Shown in pieces: positions 1-8,912 of a stretch of DNA of 64,000 nucleotides. Location: NCBI RefSeq assembly GCF_029623955.1, contig NZ_JARSBP010000002.1, positions 1,550,001 to 1,614,000 of the forward strand, given 5' to 3'. This DNA is from Mycobacterium sp. 236(2023) (GTDB lineage: Bacteria > Actinomycetota > Actinomycetes > Mycobacteriales > Mycobacteriaceae). The position numbers and the translations under genes are program-made. The notes below the pieces were generated by a model. It saw only the letters and a list, made by a program, of their open reading frames with translations. It had not been told where the DNA came from and ran no database searches. The first letter of the stretch is position 1; each line of letters opens with the position of its first letter.

Positions 1-707
1 TATACTCGGCATCCGCAGTCTTCGTACGCGGCAGATTCCGGGAGCTCCGCCAGGACCTCCACCTTCGTCTCGTCGAAACTCAGCAGACCCGCGATCGGCA
101 GACTCTCTGGCAACGGGTTGTCATAGCTCCACGCCGCGTCCTCGATGATCGTCCCATCGACGACGACGCTCCAGTACGTCGCGTATCCCTTGTAGTTGCA
201 GTAGCTCGTCGTGTCCGAGCGGCGGAGCGCGTCGGTGCGCACCAATGCAGGGCTGACGTAGAGACGTGGCGCCAGTGCGGTCTCGAACAGGATGACGGTG
301 TCGACGGTGTCGACCAGCGTGGTGGCTCCGGTGCTCACGCGCAGCCCACGCGAGGTGGGCCGGCAGTCCACTCGGTGATACGGATTCGGCGGGTAGTGCA
401 CGAGTTGCCGGCCTTCTTCGAGCCATGTGTCGACGGCTCCCCAGGGCACCACCGCGAAGTCGGGCGCCTCCGGGACCGGTTTGCTCGGGAGGTCGCCGAT
501 GTCCGCGGCAGCGAACGCATAGCTCAGTGGCTCTCCCCGGCGGTGCACCATCAGGCCGTGCTCGGTGTCGATGACGGTACGGCCGTCCAGGATCGCCTGC
601 ACCCGACGCGGATGCGGCTCTATGTAGACCACGTCGCCGGTCACGGGCGGTGACATCTGTCCAGCGCGGTCGCGGCTCAACGGCCCGCTCCCAGCCACCA
701 GGCTCAT
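1..707 (-). CDS. DUF427 domain protein (3' end cut off by window edge)
   Basis: The minus-strand frame stays open from an ATG at 707 to the window edge, so the C-terminus is missing. The second half carries the DUF427 signature SYCNYKGYATYW and the following stretch VVVDGTIIEDAAWSYDNP, typical of this small beta-rich family of unknown function common in actinobacteria. The first half (VVYIEPHPRRVQAILDGRTV) looks like a second, diverged DUF427 copy, giving a two-domain protein. An AGCAGGA stretch seven bases before the ATG can act as ribosome binding site. It is divergent from the acyltransferase at 980. Family assignment is firm; function is unknown. Confidence 0.85.
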   Translation of the reverse strand, partial: MSLVAGSGPLSRDRAGQMSPPVTGDVVYIEPHPRRVQAILDGRTVIDTEHGLMVHRRGEPLSYAFAAADIGDLPSKPVPEAPDFAVVPWGAVDTWLEEGRQLVHYPPNPYHRVDCRPTSRGLRVSTGATTLVDTVDTVILFETALAPRLYVSPALVRTDALRRSDTTSYCNYKGYATYWSVVVDGTIIEDAAWSYDNPLPESLPIAGLLSFDETKVEVLAELPESAAYEDCGCRV

Positions 708-979
708 CGAAACGTCCTGCTGGCAACAGTTTTCGTGCGAATCATTAGCCCCTCGACCTTTCCGTTGCCGGCGCAGTTGGTGATTCGGAACAGAGTTTAC
801 AAACTATTCGCAGATTGTCATGGGCGACAGCATCGGGCGGCAGCCCCGGGTGCTGAGACTCTGCTAACAACTGGTGCCAGATCGGCCGATAGTCGTCGCA
901 GGTTGGCAAGAATCGCTGGAATGGGTACAGCACATCAGCGCGTCGGTGACAGTGCCGGTGCCGACAGGGGGGTGGTCGG
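708..979. other. Divergent intergenic region, probably carrying both promoters
   Basis: These 272 bases lie between two divergent genes and are AT-richer around 775-830 than the surroundings. GGAAC at 787-791, followed about 17 bases later by CG, vaguely resembles an extracytoplasmic sigma promoter on the plus strand. No conserved RNA or clear repeat was seen. Confidence 0.35.
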
Positions 980-2410
980 GTGAGACGACTCAATGGCGTC
1001 GACGTCATGATGCTGTACAGCGAGACGCCCGAAATCCATATGCACACCCTCAAGATCGGGATCCTCGACGTGTCGAGCCTCGGTCCGTTCGACTTCGACC
1101 GGTTCCGCAGGGCCGCCCTACCGCGGCTGCACGCCCTCGCTCCGCTGCGCTATCAATTGGTCGACATCCCGCTGAAGTTCCACCATCCGATGTGGGTGCA
1201 GAACGCCGAGATCGACGTCGACTATCACATCCGTCGCGCCCACGTCGCCGCCCCGGGCGGGCGCCGCGAACTCGATGAGTTGATCGGTGAGATAGCCGCC
1301 ACCCCGCTCGACCGCGACCATCCGCTGTGGGAAATGTACGTCGCAGATGGTTTGGCGGACAACAAGATTGCGGTCATCCACAAAGTTCACCACGTGCTGG
1401 CAGACGGCGTCGCGTCGGCCAACCAGCTGGCGATGGTGATCCAGCCTCGCGAACCTGAGATCGGAGGGCAGCTCGTCGGCGTGCCTTCCGACTCGACGGC
1501 GCGCAGTCACCTGCTCAAGGGTGCCGGCCGCGACCACCTGCGCCAGCTGCGGCGGCTGCCGAAACTCGTGGGCGAGACCGCAGCGGGCGTTTCGCGGGTG
1601 CGACGAAAGTCCAAGGAGCGCGGCGACAACCCCGACCTGGCGCGCAACTTCGCCCCGCCGCCGACATTCATCAACCACGTCGTCTCGCCGGGGCGGCGAT
1701 TCGCCACGGCGCCGCTGGCGCTGGCGGACGTCAAGGAGACGGCCAAGCATCTCGGTGTCACGCTCAACGACATCGTGCTCGCGACGGCGGCTGGGGCGCT
1801 GCGGGAGTTGCAGCTGCGCTACGACAGGCACGCGAACTCACCGTTGATCGCCGGGGTCCCGGTCAGCTTCAACCCGTCGCCCGAACGCCTCGTCGGCAAC
1901 GAATTCACCTATATGACACCGTCTCTGCCCGTTCACATCGACGACCCGTTGGAGCGCGTCAAGCTCACCGCGACGTCCACCGCCATCGCGAAGGAGAACC
2001 ACAACCTTCTCGGCCCGACGCTGCTGCCGTCGTGGCTGACGTACTTACCACCCGCCACGACACCGCGGATCTTCCGCACGCAGGCCCGGCGGGTGGAGTC
2101 GGCGATGGTGATGAACCTGACGGTGTCCAACGTGCCCGGCCCGAGGGAGCGCGGCTGCTTCGAAGGCGCAGTGATCGACGAGATCTATTCGGTGGGCCCC
2201 ATCGTGGCGGGCAGCGGAATGAACATCACGGTCTGGAGCTATGTCGATCAGTTGTCGATCTCGGTGCTGACCGACGACCGCACCCTCAAGGATCCCCACG
2301 AGGCCACCGACGCTCTGGTCGCGTCGTTCACCGAGATTCGCCGGGCCGCGGGGTTGTCGGAGGAGTTGACACCCGTCGAGATGGCCCTGCCGATGGCACC
2401 CGCGCTGTAA
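980..2410 (+). CDS. Wax ester synthase/diacylglycerol acyltransferase (WS/DGAT family)
   Basis: This 476-residue protein begins with MRRLNGVDVMMLYSETPEIHMH, the usual opening of mycobacterial WS/DGAT (Tgs-like) proteins. The catalytic HHxxxDG motif is present as HHVLADG at residues 137-143. The C-terminal half has the family signatures NLTVSNVPGPRE and MNITVWSYVDQLSISVLTDD. Length is normal for the family. The predicted reaction is transfer of an acyl group from acyl-CoA to diacylglycerol or a long-chain alcohol, making storage lipid at the membrane face. The start is a GTG preceded by a G-rich stretch. Mycobacteria carry many paralogues, so the acceptor cannot be told. Confidence 0.93.
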   Translation: MRRLNGVDVMMLYSETPEIHMHTLKIGILDVSSLGPFDFDRFRRAALPRLHALAPLRYQLVDIPLKFHHPMWVQNAEIDVDYHIRRAHVAAPGGRRELDELIGEIAATPLDRDHPLWEMYVADGLADNKIAVIHKVHHVLADGVASANQLAMVIQPREPEIGGQLVGVPSDSTARSHLLKGAGRDHLRQLRRLPKLVGETAAGVSRVRRKSKERGDNPDLARNFAPPPTFINHVVSPGRRFATAPLALADVKETAKHLGVTLNDIVLATAAGALRELQLRYDRHANSPLIAGVPVSFNPSPERLVGNEFTYMTPSLPVHIDDPLERVKLTATSTAIAKENHNLLGPTLLPSWLTYLPPATTPRIFRTQARRVESAMVMNLTVSNVPGPRERGCFEGAVIDEIYSVGPIVAGSGMNITVWSYVDQLSISVLTDDRTLKDPHEATDALVASFTEIRRAAGLSEELTPVEMALPMAPAL

Positions 2411-2565
2411 GCCCGGAACCTGTTGCCGGAACGCGGTTTCGCGTCGCGGTGCCGGTCGGTGCGGCCCGTCGGCAAGGCCCGCGAGATCTGATCGATACTT
2501 TACAGATCATCTCGATAGTGTCACGCTGTGGGGGGCGCGACGCGACGCGCCCGGAGGGTGGCGCG

Positions 2566-3159
2566 ATGACGATGTTTGACGTGGACGACCTCGAAACGAT
2601 CCGACACAGGGGGACCGGGGTGCGGCCCTCCGGGGAAGTGCTGCGCACCTACGACCTGACCGTGATCGCCGCCGATGTCGACGGTGTCGTGACCGCGGCG
2701 GGCGGCTGGCTCTGCGACCGGGTTCGGGCGGGCTGGCGTGTCACAGTCCTGATTCCGGCCGAGTCCGACGTGTCTGCGCTGACGATCCTCGGCGTGCACG
2801 CCGAGGTGGTGCCATCCGTTGTCGAGGTGCTCCGCAGAGACGCGGCCGCGGTCGCGATCGACGCGCGCGTCCTGCGCCACGACGACGGCATCCGCCAGGC
2901 GGTGCTGCGGCTCGTCGACGCGGGGCGTTGCGAGGTGACCCTCTGGGGCGCCTCGGCGTTGTTCGGCTCCGACGGACGATTCGACGCGGTGCGGCACCGC
3001 CTCAGCGCCGCCGCCCGCGCGTTCAAGACCGGCGCTCTCCGGACGACCGGGCAACTGACTGCCGAACTGACATCCGAGTCCGCTTCTGAAGTGTTCGTCA
3101 GCACAGGACTCTGGTACGCACCCGACGGCGCCGACCTGGTGCCGATCGTGAGGCGCTGA
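2566..3159 (+). CDS. Hypothetical protein, first of two tandem paralogues
   Basis: This 197-residue protein is not recognised. ATG 2566 follows GGAGGGTGGCGCG, a good ribosome binding site. It shares a clear pattern with the next gene: VIAADVDGVVTAAGGWLCDRVRAGW here against VIASTVGALVESAGGFLCDRARQGW there, then LTILGV against LSILGV, and near the C-terminus AARAFKTGALR against AATAFKTSALR. The alternating hydrophobic strands and GGxLCDR suggest an alpha/beta fold. There is no signal peptide or membrane segment. Its stop is directly followed by the start of the second copy, so both are very probably co-transcribed. Function is unknown. Confidence 0.8.
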   Translation: MTMFDVDDLETIRHRGTGVRPSGEVLRTYDLTVIAADVDGVVTAAGGWLCDRVRAGWRVTVLIPAESDVSALTILGVHAEVVPSVVEVLRRDAAAVAIDARVLRHDDGIRQAVLRLVDAGRCEVTLWGASALFGSDGRFDAVRHRLSAAARAFKTGALRTTGQLTAELTSESASEVFVSTGLWYAPDGADLVPIVRR

Positions 3160-3711
3160 ATGGCATCGCGGCGGTTCAATCCGTCCGGGGGAGCCACAGG
3201 CCGTGCACCTGTGCACCACCACCGCATCGTGGTCATCGCCTCGACCGTCGGCGCCCTCGTCGAATCGGCGGGCGGCTTCCTCTGCGACCGGGCCAGGCAA
3301 GGCTGGGACGTCGGCGTGCTGCTGCGCCGGCACTGCGACGCCCGGCCGCTGAGCATTCTCGGAGTCTCGGACCACGCCATGCTCGACGACGACGTCGCCT
3401 CAGGAATCGAGACGCTCGCGCCGGGGGCGACGCTCCTGATCTGCGCAGACCTGTTCGTCGGCGACGGCGGTGTGCAGCGGGAACTGGTCCGGCGCGCGGC
3501 GCAAGGGCGCGACACCGTGACGGTGTGCGGCCGGCCCACGGACACGGACGTCACGCAGGGCCTCGAGCTCATGCCTCACACGCCGAGTGCGGCCGCGACA
3601 GCGTTCAAGACGTCAGCACTGCGGGCGGCACACATCGAGGCCGCCGGCGAACCGGTCGAAGAGTTGTATCGATTGCGCGGAGCGGCGTTTCGCAGGCTAC
3701 GCGCGGTATGA
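3160..3711 (+). CDS. Hypothetical protein, second of two tandem paralogues
   Basis: This 183-residue protein has its ATG directly after the TGA of the preceding gene, without any gap. It shares the AGGxLCDRxRxGW, LxILGV and AFKTxALR motifs with that gene at matching distances, so the pair arose by tandem duplication followed by strong divergence. It differs most in the middle, where it has a TLLICADLFVGDGG segment. The protein is soluble by inspection. No enzyme motif is recognised. The converging gene at 3720 leaves only 8 bases between the stops. Confidence 0.8.
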   Translation: MASRRFNPSGGATGRAPVHHHRIVVIASTVGALVESAGGFLCDRARQGWDVGVLLRRHCDARPLSILGVSDHAMLDDDVASGIETLAPGATLLICADLFVGDGGVQRELVRRAAQGRDTVTVCGRPTDTDVTQGLELMPHTPSAAATAFKTSALRAAHIEAAGEPVEELYRLRGAAFRRLRAV

Positions 3712-3719
3712 CCGCTGCG

Positions 3720-3974
3720 TCAGCGGGTGTCGCGATTGCGCGTCGTGTACACGCTGCGTGCGACGAAACCCAGCAGAACGACGGCGAATCCGATCAGGAA
3801 CAGGTCCTCGACCTTGCCCGCGTGATTGCCGTGCATCATCACCAGCAGGAAGAGCGCGGCGACTGTGCCGCCGATCTGGTAGCCCCGAACGCTGCCCGTC
3901 GACCAGCCCCATTCCGCCGACGGCACGTCCTCGACGTCGACGCCGGTGTGTCGTTCCACCTCGGTGCTTGCCAC
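3720..3974 (-). CDS. DUF2631 small membrane protein (Rv2876-like)
   Basis: This small protein has an acidic N-terminus ([20 protein letters not shown]), then two hydrophobic segments ([17 protein letters not shown] and [16 protein letters not shown]) separated by [10 protein letters not shown], the pattern of the DUF2631 family near mpt70 in M. tuberculosis. I chose GTG 3974 because GAGGAG lies six to seven bases upstream. A longer frame from GTG 4028 would add 18 poorly structured residues and has only a weak binding site. It is predicted to be an inner-membrane protein of unknown function. The family call is firm and the start is uncertain. Confidence 0.8.
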   Translation of the reverse strand: MASTEVERHTGVDVEDVPSAEWGWSTGSVRGYQIGGTVAALFLLVMMHGNHAGKVEDLFLIGFAVVLLGFVARSVYTTRNRDTR

Positions 3975-4104
3975 GGCTGGCTCCTCAGGGTCTTCGATGG
4001 TCGCGCTCGTGGGGGCTTGTGCCCGCACTCCCGAACAGATTCTGACACAGCTCTACTACGCGTCGCCGTAGAGCCGGGACATCTGCGGCGTAGGCTCACC
4101 CGTC

Positions 4105-4944
4105 ATGACAGCTGAGGGTGTCTTCGAGGGCAAGGTCGTGCTGGTCACGGGGGCCGCCCGCGGACAGGGACGAGCCCACGCCGTGCGGTTCGCTGAAGAG
4201 GGCGCCGACGTCATCGCCTACGACCTGTGCGACCAACTCGACTCCGTCGCCTACCCGATGGCCACACCCGAGGACCTCGACGAAACGGCGCGGCTCGTCG
4301 AGAAGACCGGCCGCCGCATCATCGCCGAACGCGGCGACGTCCGCGACCGCGACCGGCTCGCCGAGGTGGTCGCCCGCGGGGTGGCCGAGTTCGGGCGTCT
4401 CGACTTCGTCCTCGCCAACGCGGGCATCCTGCCCGCCGCGGGGGAGAAGGGCCGCGACATCGCCGCCTTCACCGACGCCGTCGGCGTGATGCTCAACGGC
4501 GTCTACTTCACCATCGACGCCGCACTGCCCGCTCTGCTGCGCAATCCTGACGGCGGTGCCGTCGTCATCACCAGCTCGGCAGCCGGGTTCACTTCCGTGA
4601 GTACAGAATTCGGCACCATGAACCACGGTGCGGCCGGCTACACCGCCGCCAAGCACGGCGTCGTCGGCCTGATGCGGCATTTCGCACGGTCGCTGGCGGA
4701 GAAGAACATCCGGGTCAACTCCGTGCACCCGGGCGGTGTCGCGACCCCGATGGTGCTCAACCAGGAGATGGCAGACTGGGTCGGCGAATTCCCGTCGTTC
4801 AGCGCCGCCCAACAGCCGCTGATGCGGCTGCCCATGATGGAACCCCGCGACATCAGCGAGACCATGGTCTACCTGTGCAGCCCCGCGGCCCGCTACGTCA
4901 CCGGGGTCGCGCTGCCCGTCGACGCGGGCCAGACGCTCAAATAG
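4105..4944 (+). CDS. Mycofactocin-type short-chain dehydrogenase/reductase
   Basis: This 279-residue SDR has the nucleotide-binding motif TGAARGQGRAHA near residues 15-26, LANAG in the middle and the catalytic YTAAK. The RGQGRAHA version of the glycine motif, IAYDLC after the second strand, and the insert around PEDLDETARLVEKTGRR are marks of the SDR subgroup that keeps its nicotinamide cofactor bound and is thought to be re-oxidised by mycofactocin. It therefore probably oxidises an alcohol or carveol-like substrate. The substrate cannot be read from sequence. Its end overlaps the converging photolyase gene by eight bases. Confidence 0.9.
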   Translation: MTAEGVFEGKVVLVTGAARGQGRAHAVRFAEEGADVIAYDLCDQLDSVAYPMATPEDLDETARLVEKTGRRIIAERGDVRDRDRLAEVVARGVAEFGRLDFVLANAGILPAAGEKGRDIAAFTDAVGVMLNGVYFTIDAALPALLRNPDGGAVVITSSAAGFTSVSTEFGTMNHGAAGYTAAKHGVVGLMRHFARSLAEKNIRVNSVHPGGVATPMVLNQEMADWVGEFPSFSAAQQPLMRLPMMEPRDISETMVYLCSPAARYVTGVALPVDAGQTLK

Positions 4945-6274
4945 CTTCGTACCTCCGCAGGGCCTCGGCGCGCTCCTGCCCGTGGTCGACCATCGGCTCC
5001 GGATAACCCTCGGGACGGTCGCGGTCGACCTTGTGCACGTCGTTGACGTCACGTAGTTCTGGCACCCACCGCTTTATATACACCCCGTCGGGGTCGAACT
5101 TCTTGCCCTGCGTCGTCGGGTTGAACACTCGGAAGTACGGCGCGGCGTCCGTCCCGCACCCCGCCGCCCACTGCCAGCCGTGCTGATTGTTGGCCATGTC
5201 GCCGTCGACGAGCTGATCGAGGAACCAGCGGGCTCCCCACTGCCACGGCAGGTGCAGGTCCTTCACGAGGAAGGACGCGACGATCATCCGCACCCGGTTG
5301 TGCATGAAGCCCGTCTCGGCGAGCTGACGCATGCCCGCGTCGACGATCGGGAAGCCGGTCCTGCCCGCCTTCCACGCCTCGAACGACTTCTCGGCGTCGC
5401 TGCCGTCGTCGACCTCGATCTTGTCGAACAACTTGTTCCAGTTCCACCACGTGCTGTCCGGCCACTCCTGGACCACGGAGGCGTAGAAGTCGCGGAACGC
5501 CAGCTCGCGCAGATAGGCCTGAGCGCCCTGGCCCTTGCCCAGGTCGGCGGCCAGTGTGCGCGGGTGGATCGTGCCGAACTTCAGGTGCGCCGACATCCGG
5601 CTGGTGGCGTCGAGATCGGGCCGGTTGCGGTCGTCGTCGTAACCGGACAGCCCGTCCTTGACGAATTCCTTCCACTGCCGCAGCGCGCCCCTCTCACCCG
5701 CAGGGCGGTCCAACTCGACGCCCTCGTCGGGAATGTCGGCGATCCCGGACTTGCCTGGCACGTCACCGGGGTCGATCCAGCGCGCCGATTTCTTCCCCGA
5801 ATCCGCGGGCTTACGCCAGCCGTGATCACGCCATGCGTTGTAGTACGGCGTGAACACCTTGTAGGGGGTGCCGTCACCCTTCGTGACGCGGCCGGGCGAC
5901 ACCAGGTAGGGCGAGCCCGTCGCCACCAACTCGACGTCGTCGGGGAGCGCGTCGCGCACCGCGTCGTCGCGCCTCATCCCGAAGGGGGTGAAGTCGCCCG
6001 ACACATGCACCGACGTCGCACCCACCGATTTGGCCAGCGCGGGTATGCGGGTCGCGGGGTCACCACGAGTCACCAGCAGCCGTCCGTCGAGCGCGTCGCG
6101 CAGCTCGCGCAGCGAGTCGTGGAGGTATTGAAGCCGGCGCGCCCCCGCCGACGATTTCAGGCGCGGGTCGAGCACGTAGCAGGCGAGCACCTCGGAGTCG
6201 GCCTCCGCGGCGGCGAGCAGAGCGGGGTGATCGGCGAGTCGCAGATCTCGTCGGAACCACAACACGGCGGGCAT
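4937..6274 (-). CDS. phr: Deoxyribodipyrimidine photolyase
   Basis: This 445-residue protein starts with MPAVLWFRRDLRLADHPAL, the N-terminal photolyase domain, and has the FAD-binding C-terminal half with LRELAFRDFYASVV, MRQLAETGFMHNRVRM and NNQHGWQWAAGCGTDAAPYF. These match the CPD photolyase/cryptochrome family, which repairs UV-made pyrimidine dimers using light with FADH and an antenna pigment. Length is normal. M. tuberculosis, as far as I recall, lacks a photolyase, so this fits a light-exposed environmental species. It stands alone in its orientation and is not obviously in an operon. Confidence 0.95.
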   Translation of the reverse strand: MPAVLWFRRDLRLADHPALLAAAEADSEVLACYVLDPRLKSSAGARRLQYLHDSLRELRDALDGRLLVTRGDPATRIPALAKSVGATSVHVSGDFTPFGMRRDDAVRDALPDDVELVATGSPYLVSPGRVTKGDGTPYKVFTPYYNAWRDHGWRKPADSGKKSARWIDPGDVPGKSGIADIPDEGVELDRPAGERGALRQWKEFVKDGLSGYDDDRNRPDLDATSRMSAHLKFGTIHPRTLAADLGKGQGAQAYLRELAFRDFYASVVQEWPDSTWWNWNKLFDKIEVDDGSDAEKSFEAWKAGRTGFPIVDAGMRQLAETGFMHNRVRMIVASFLVKDLHLPWQWGARWFLDQLVDGDMANNQHGWQWAAGCGTDAAPYFRVFNPTTQGKKFDPDGVYIKRWVPELRDVNDVHKVDRDRPEGYPEPMVDHGQERAEALRRYEAI

Positions 6275-6344
6275 GAGATTGATGCTGCCCGCAATCTCCG
6301 ATAGAGAAACAACCAGCTTGCGATTCTGACGAAAGGGTCATCCG

Positions 6345-7214
6345 GTGCAGTTCTGGTCGGGCGCGACATTCCTGGACACGACGGACGTGCTGCCGCTGGC
6401 GCGGATGCTCGACGAAGCCGGATTCGACGGCATGGTCACCTCCGACCACATGATGTATCCGCGGCAGCTGCAGTCCACCTACCCGGACTCCGACAGTGGA
6501 CAGCCACCCTGGGCGCCGGAGACGTCGTGGCCGGACGCCTGGGTGCTCACCGGGGCCATGGCCGCGGTGACCACGCGGTTGCGGTTCTCCAACGCCGTCT
6601 ACATCGCCCCCGCGAGACCGCTGCTGGAGGTGGCCAAACAGGTGGCGACGGCCTCGGTGCTGTCCGGAGGCCGGGTCACACTCGCTGCGGGCGTGGGCTG
6701 GATGCGCGAGGAGTACGCCCTGATGGGTCAGGACTTCGGTACCCGAGGCAAGCGGCTCGACGAGATGATCCCCGCGCTGCGGGCGCTGTGGCAGGGCGGC
6801 TGGGTGTCTTGGACCGGAGAGCACTATCAGGTACCGGAGATGATGATCGAACCCCACCCGCCCGCGCCGGTGCCCATCTTCTGCGGCGGTGAATCCGACG
6901 CAGCGCTGCGCCGCGCGGCACTGCTGTGCGACGGCTGGGTCGGCTACGCCTACCGGTGGGACGAAGCCGTCGGTTTCGCGCGCAGGCTGACCGAACTGCG
7001 CCGCGAATACGGGCGTCTCGATGAACCGTTCGACATCCTGCTGGCGCTGATGGAGCCGCCGTCGGTCGACCTGTACCGGCGCGCCGAAGACGAGGGCATC
7101 ACATCGGTGATGGTCGCCCCGTGGATGGGTGCGGGCGGGGACACCGGCACCGAGCGCTTCCGGAAGCCGATCGAACAATTCGCCGAGAACATCATCGCGG
7201 CGTTCCGCGGCTGA
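6345..7214 (+). CDS. LLM-class F420-dependent oxidoreductase
   Basis: This 289-residue protein has the luciferase-like TIM-barrel pattern: GFDGMVTSDHMMYP near residues 27-40, the RLRFSNAVYIAPARPLLEVAKQ strand-helix, GGRVTLAAGVGWMREEY and PHPPAPVPIFCGGES. These match the mycobacterial F420-dependent oxidoreductases. The likely chemistry is hydride transfer to or from F420 on an unknown small molecule. The start is a GTG at 6345 with GAAAGGG ten bases upstream. It is followed 33 bases later by the PuuE-like gene in the same direction, so the two may be co-transcribed. Confidence 0.9.
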   Translation: MQFWSGATFLDTTDVLPLARMLDEAGFDGMVTSDHMMYPRQLQSTYPDSDSGQPPWAPETSWPDAWVLTGAMAAVTTRLRFSNAVYIAPARPLLEVAKQVATASVLSGGRVTLAAGVGWMREEYALMGQDFGTRGKRLDEMIPALRALWQGGWVSWTGEHYQVPEMMIEPHPPAPVPIFCGGESDAALRRAALLCDGWVGYAYRWDEAVGFARRLTELRREYGRLDEPFDILLALMEPPSVDLYRRAEDEGITSVMVAPWMGAGGDTGTERFRKPIEQFAENIIAAFRG

Positions 7215-7247
7215 GCAACGCGGCGGCAGTCCTGCCAGAATGCCTGG

Positions 7248-8165
7248 ATGACGTCAGGGCCTATTGGGGACTATCCGCGGGACATGGTGGGCTACGGCCC
7301 CCACCCGCCCGACCCGCGGTGGCCGGGCGGCGCGAAGATCGCCCTGCAGTTCGTCCTCAACTACGAAGAGGGCGCAGAGAACAACGTCCTGCACGGCGAT
7401 CCCGCATCAGAGACCTTCCTGTCGGAAATCACTGCGGCGCAAGCCTTTCCGAATCGGCACATGAGCATGGAGTCCCTCTACGAATACGGCTCCCGGGTCG
7501 GTTTGTGGCGGGTGCTGCGGGCGTTCGACCGGCGCGACATCCCGCTGACGATCTTCGGGGTGGCGATGGCGCTCGCGCGCAACCCGGAGGCGGTGGCGGC
7601 GTTCCGGGAGCGCGGCGACGAGATCGCGTGCCACGGATTGCGGTGGATCAGTTATCAACTCGTCGAGCCCGAGGTGGAGCGCGCGCACCTCGCGGAGGCT
7701 GTGGCGCTGATGACCGAACTCACCGGAGCGCCCCCGCTGGGGTGGTACACCGGCCGGGACTCGCCGCAGACCCGGCGGCTCGTTGTCGAGCACGGCGGCT
7801 TCCTCTACGACTCCGACTCCTACGCCGACGACCTGCCGTACTGGACGCGGGTTGCCGACACCGACCACCTCGTCGTGCCCTACACCCTCGACACCAACGA
7901 CATGCGCTTCGCCATCGCCGGCGGATTCCCCAGCGGCGACGAGTTTTTCACGCATCTGCGCGATGCCTTCGACGTGCTCTACGCCGAGGGGGCGGCCGGG
8001 GCGCCGAAGATGCTGTCGATCGGGCTGCACTGCCGGATCGCGGGCCGCCCCGCCCGCACCGCGGCGCTGGAACGTTTCCTCGACCACGTGCAGTCCCATG
8101 ACGACGTGTGGATCGCGCGCCGCGTCGACATTGCCCGGCACTGGATCGAGACCTTCCCGGTCTGA
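7248..8165 (+). CDS. puuE: PuuE-like polysaccharide deacetylase-fold allantoinase
   Basis: This 305-residue protein has the NodB-like fold found in cofactor-poor allantoinases (PuuE): IALQFVLNYEEGAENNVLHGD near the N-terminus, MESLYEYGSRVGLWRVLR, a DEIACHGLRW segment where polysaccharide deacetylases have their second metal-binding motif, and GWYTGRDSPQTRRL. PuuE proteins hydrolyse allantoin in purine breakdown. No urate oxidase, OHCU decarboxylase or allantoicase gene lies next to it, so the role in purine degradation is inferred from family only. A related peptidoglycan or polysaccharide deacetylase role cannot be excluded. Confidence 0.82.
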   Translation: MTSGPIGDYPRDMVGYGPHPPDPRWPGGAKIALQFVLNYEEGAENNVLHGDPASETFLSEITAAQAFPNRHMSMESLYEYGSRVGLWRVLRAFDRRDIPLTIFGVAMALARNPEAVAAFRERGDEIACHGLRWISYQLVEPEVERAHLAEAVALMTELTGAPPLGWYTGRDSPQTRRLVVEHGGFLYDSDSYADDLPYWTRVADTDHLVVPYTLDTNDMRFAIAGGFPSGDEFFTHLRDAFDVLYAEGAAGAPKMLSIGLHCRIAGRPARTAALERFLDHVQSHDDVWIARRVDIARHWIETFPV

Positions 8166-8176
8166 CAGACTTGGCT

Positions 8177-8905
8177 GTGCGCGAGAGCATCCGAATATCC
8201 GCCCTGGCGGTCTGTCTTGCCGCGTGCTCCAGCCCGGCGGCCGAGTCGATCGGGATCGCCGACGGCTTCGCCGGACCCGACGGTCTCATCGCGTCGGAAC
8301 ATCACACCGCCACCGTCGGATCGCCGTGGGTGATGACCAGTGGATCGCTCTTCCGGTCCGACGGGGACGGTTGGACAGGCGTTCCTGACGCCGGCGGAGA
8401 GCCTGAGGACACCGGCTCCGCGGTATTCCGGATGGTGTCGGCAGACCGGTCGTTCGGCGATGTCGAGGTGGCGTTGCGCCTCAACGTCGAAGAGCTCGTC
8501 ACGACGTCCCGCACCCCTGCCCGCGATTACGACGGGGCGCACATCTGGGTGCGCTACCGGTCGCCCGAAGAGCTCTACGCGGTCAGTGTCGACCGTCGCG
8601 ACGCCACGATGGTCATCAAGAAGAAATGCGCCGGCGGCAACGTCAATGGCGGTACCTACCACACACTTTCGCCGTACGTGCGGGACGCCGCGATCCCGCT
8701 GGGACGGTGGCAGCAGGTCACGGTGACCGTCCGGGACCACCGGGACGGAACGGTGTCCATCGACGCGAACCGTGACGGGATAACGGTGTCGGCCGTCGAC
8801 ACCGGCACCGGCTGCCCACCGCTGACGGGCGGTGGCGGGGTGGGCATCCGCGGTGACAACGCCGAACTGCGCTTCACCGACATCTCCGTCGACGAGGTTC
8901 GCTAG
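8177..8905 (+). CDS. Putative secreted lipoprotein with lectin-like beta-sandwich
   Basis: The protein starts with a basic, then hydrophobic stretch RESIRISALAVCLAACSS ending in a lipobox LAAC with Cys17, so it is probably a membrane-anchored lipoprotein of about 242 residues. GTG 8177 is preferred because it places the signal peptide at the start; TTG 8171 in frame is possible. The mature part (EVALRLNVEEL, HIWVRYRSPEELYAVSVDRRD, GRWQQVTVTVRDHRDGTVSID) has the strand pattern of concanavalin-like or DUF1080 domains, which bind or cleave carbohydrate. It converges on the deacetylase gene whose C-terminus has a comparable pattern, suggesting a role with the polymer made by that operon. Confidence 0.75.
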   Translation: MRESIRISALAVCLAACSSPAAESIGIADGFAGPDGLIASEHHTATVGSPWVMTSGSLFRSDGDGWTGVPDAGGEPEDTGSAVFRMVSADRSFGDVEVALRLNVEELVTTSRTPARDYDGAHIWVRYRSPEELYAVSVDRRDATMVIKKKCAGGNVNGGTYHTLSPYVRDAAIPLGRWQQVTVTVRDHRDGTVSIDANRDGITVSAVDTGTGCPPLTGGGGVGIRGDNAELRFTDISVDEVR

Positions 8906-8912
8906 CGGGCAT

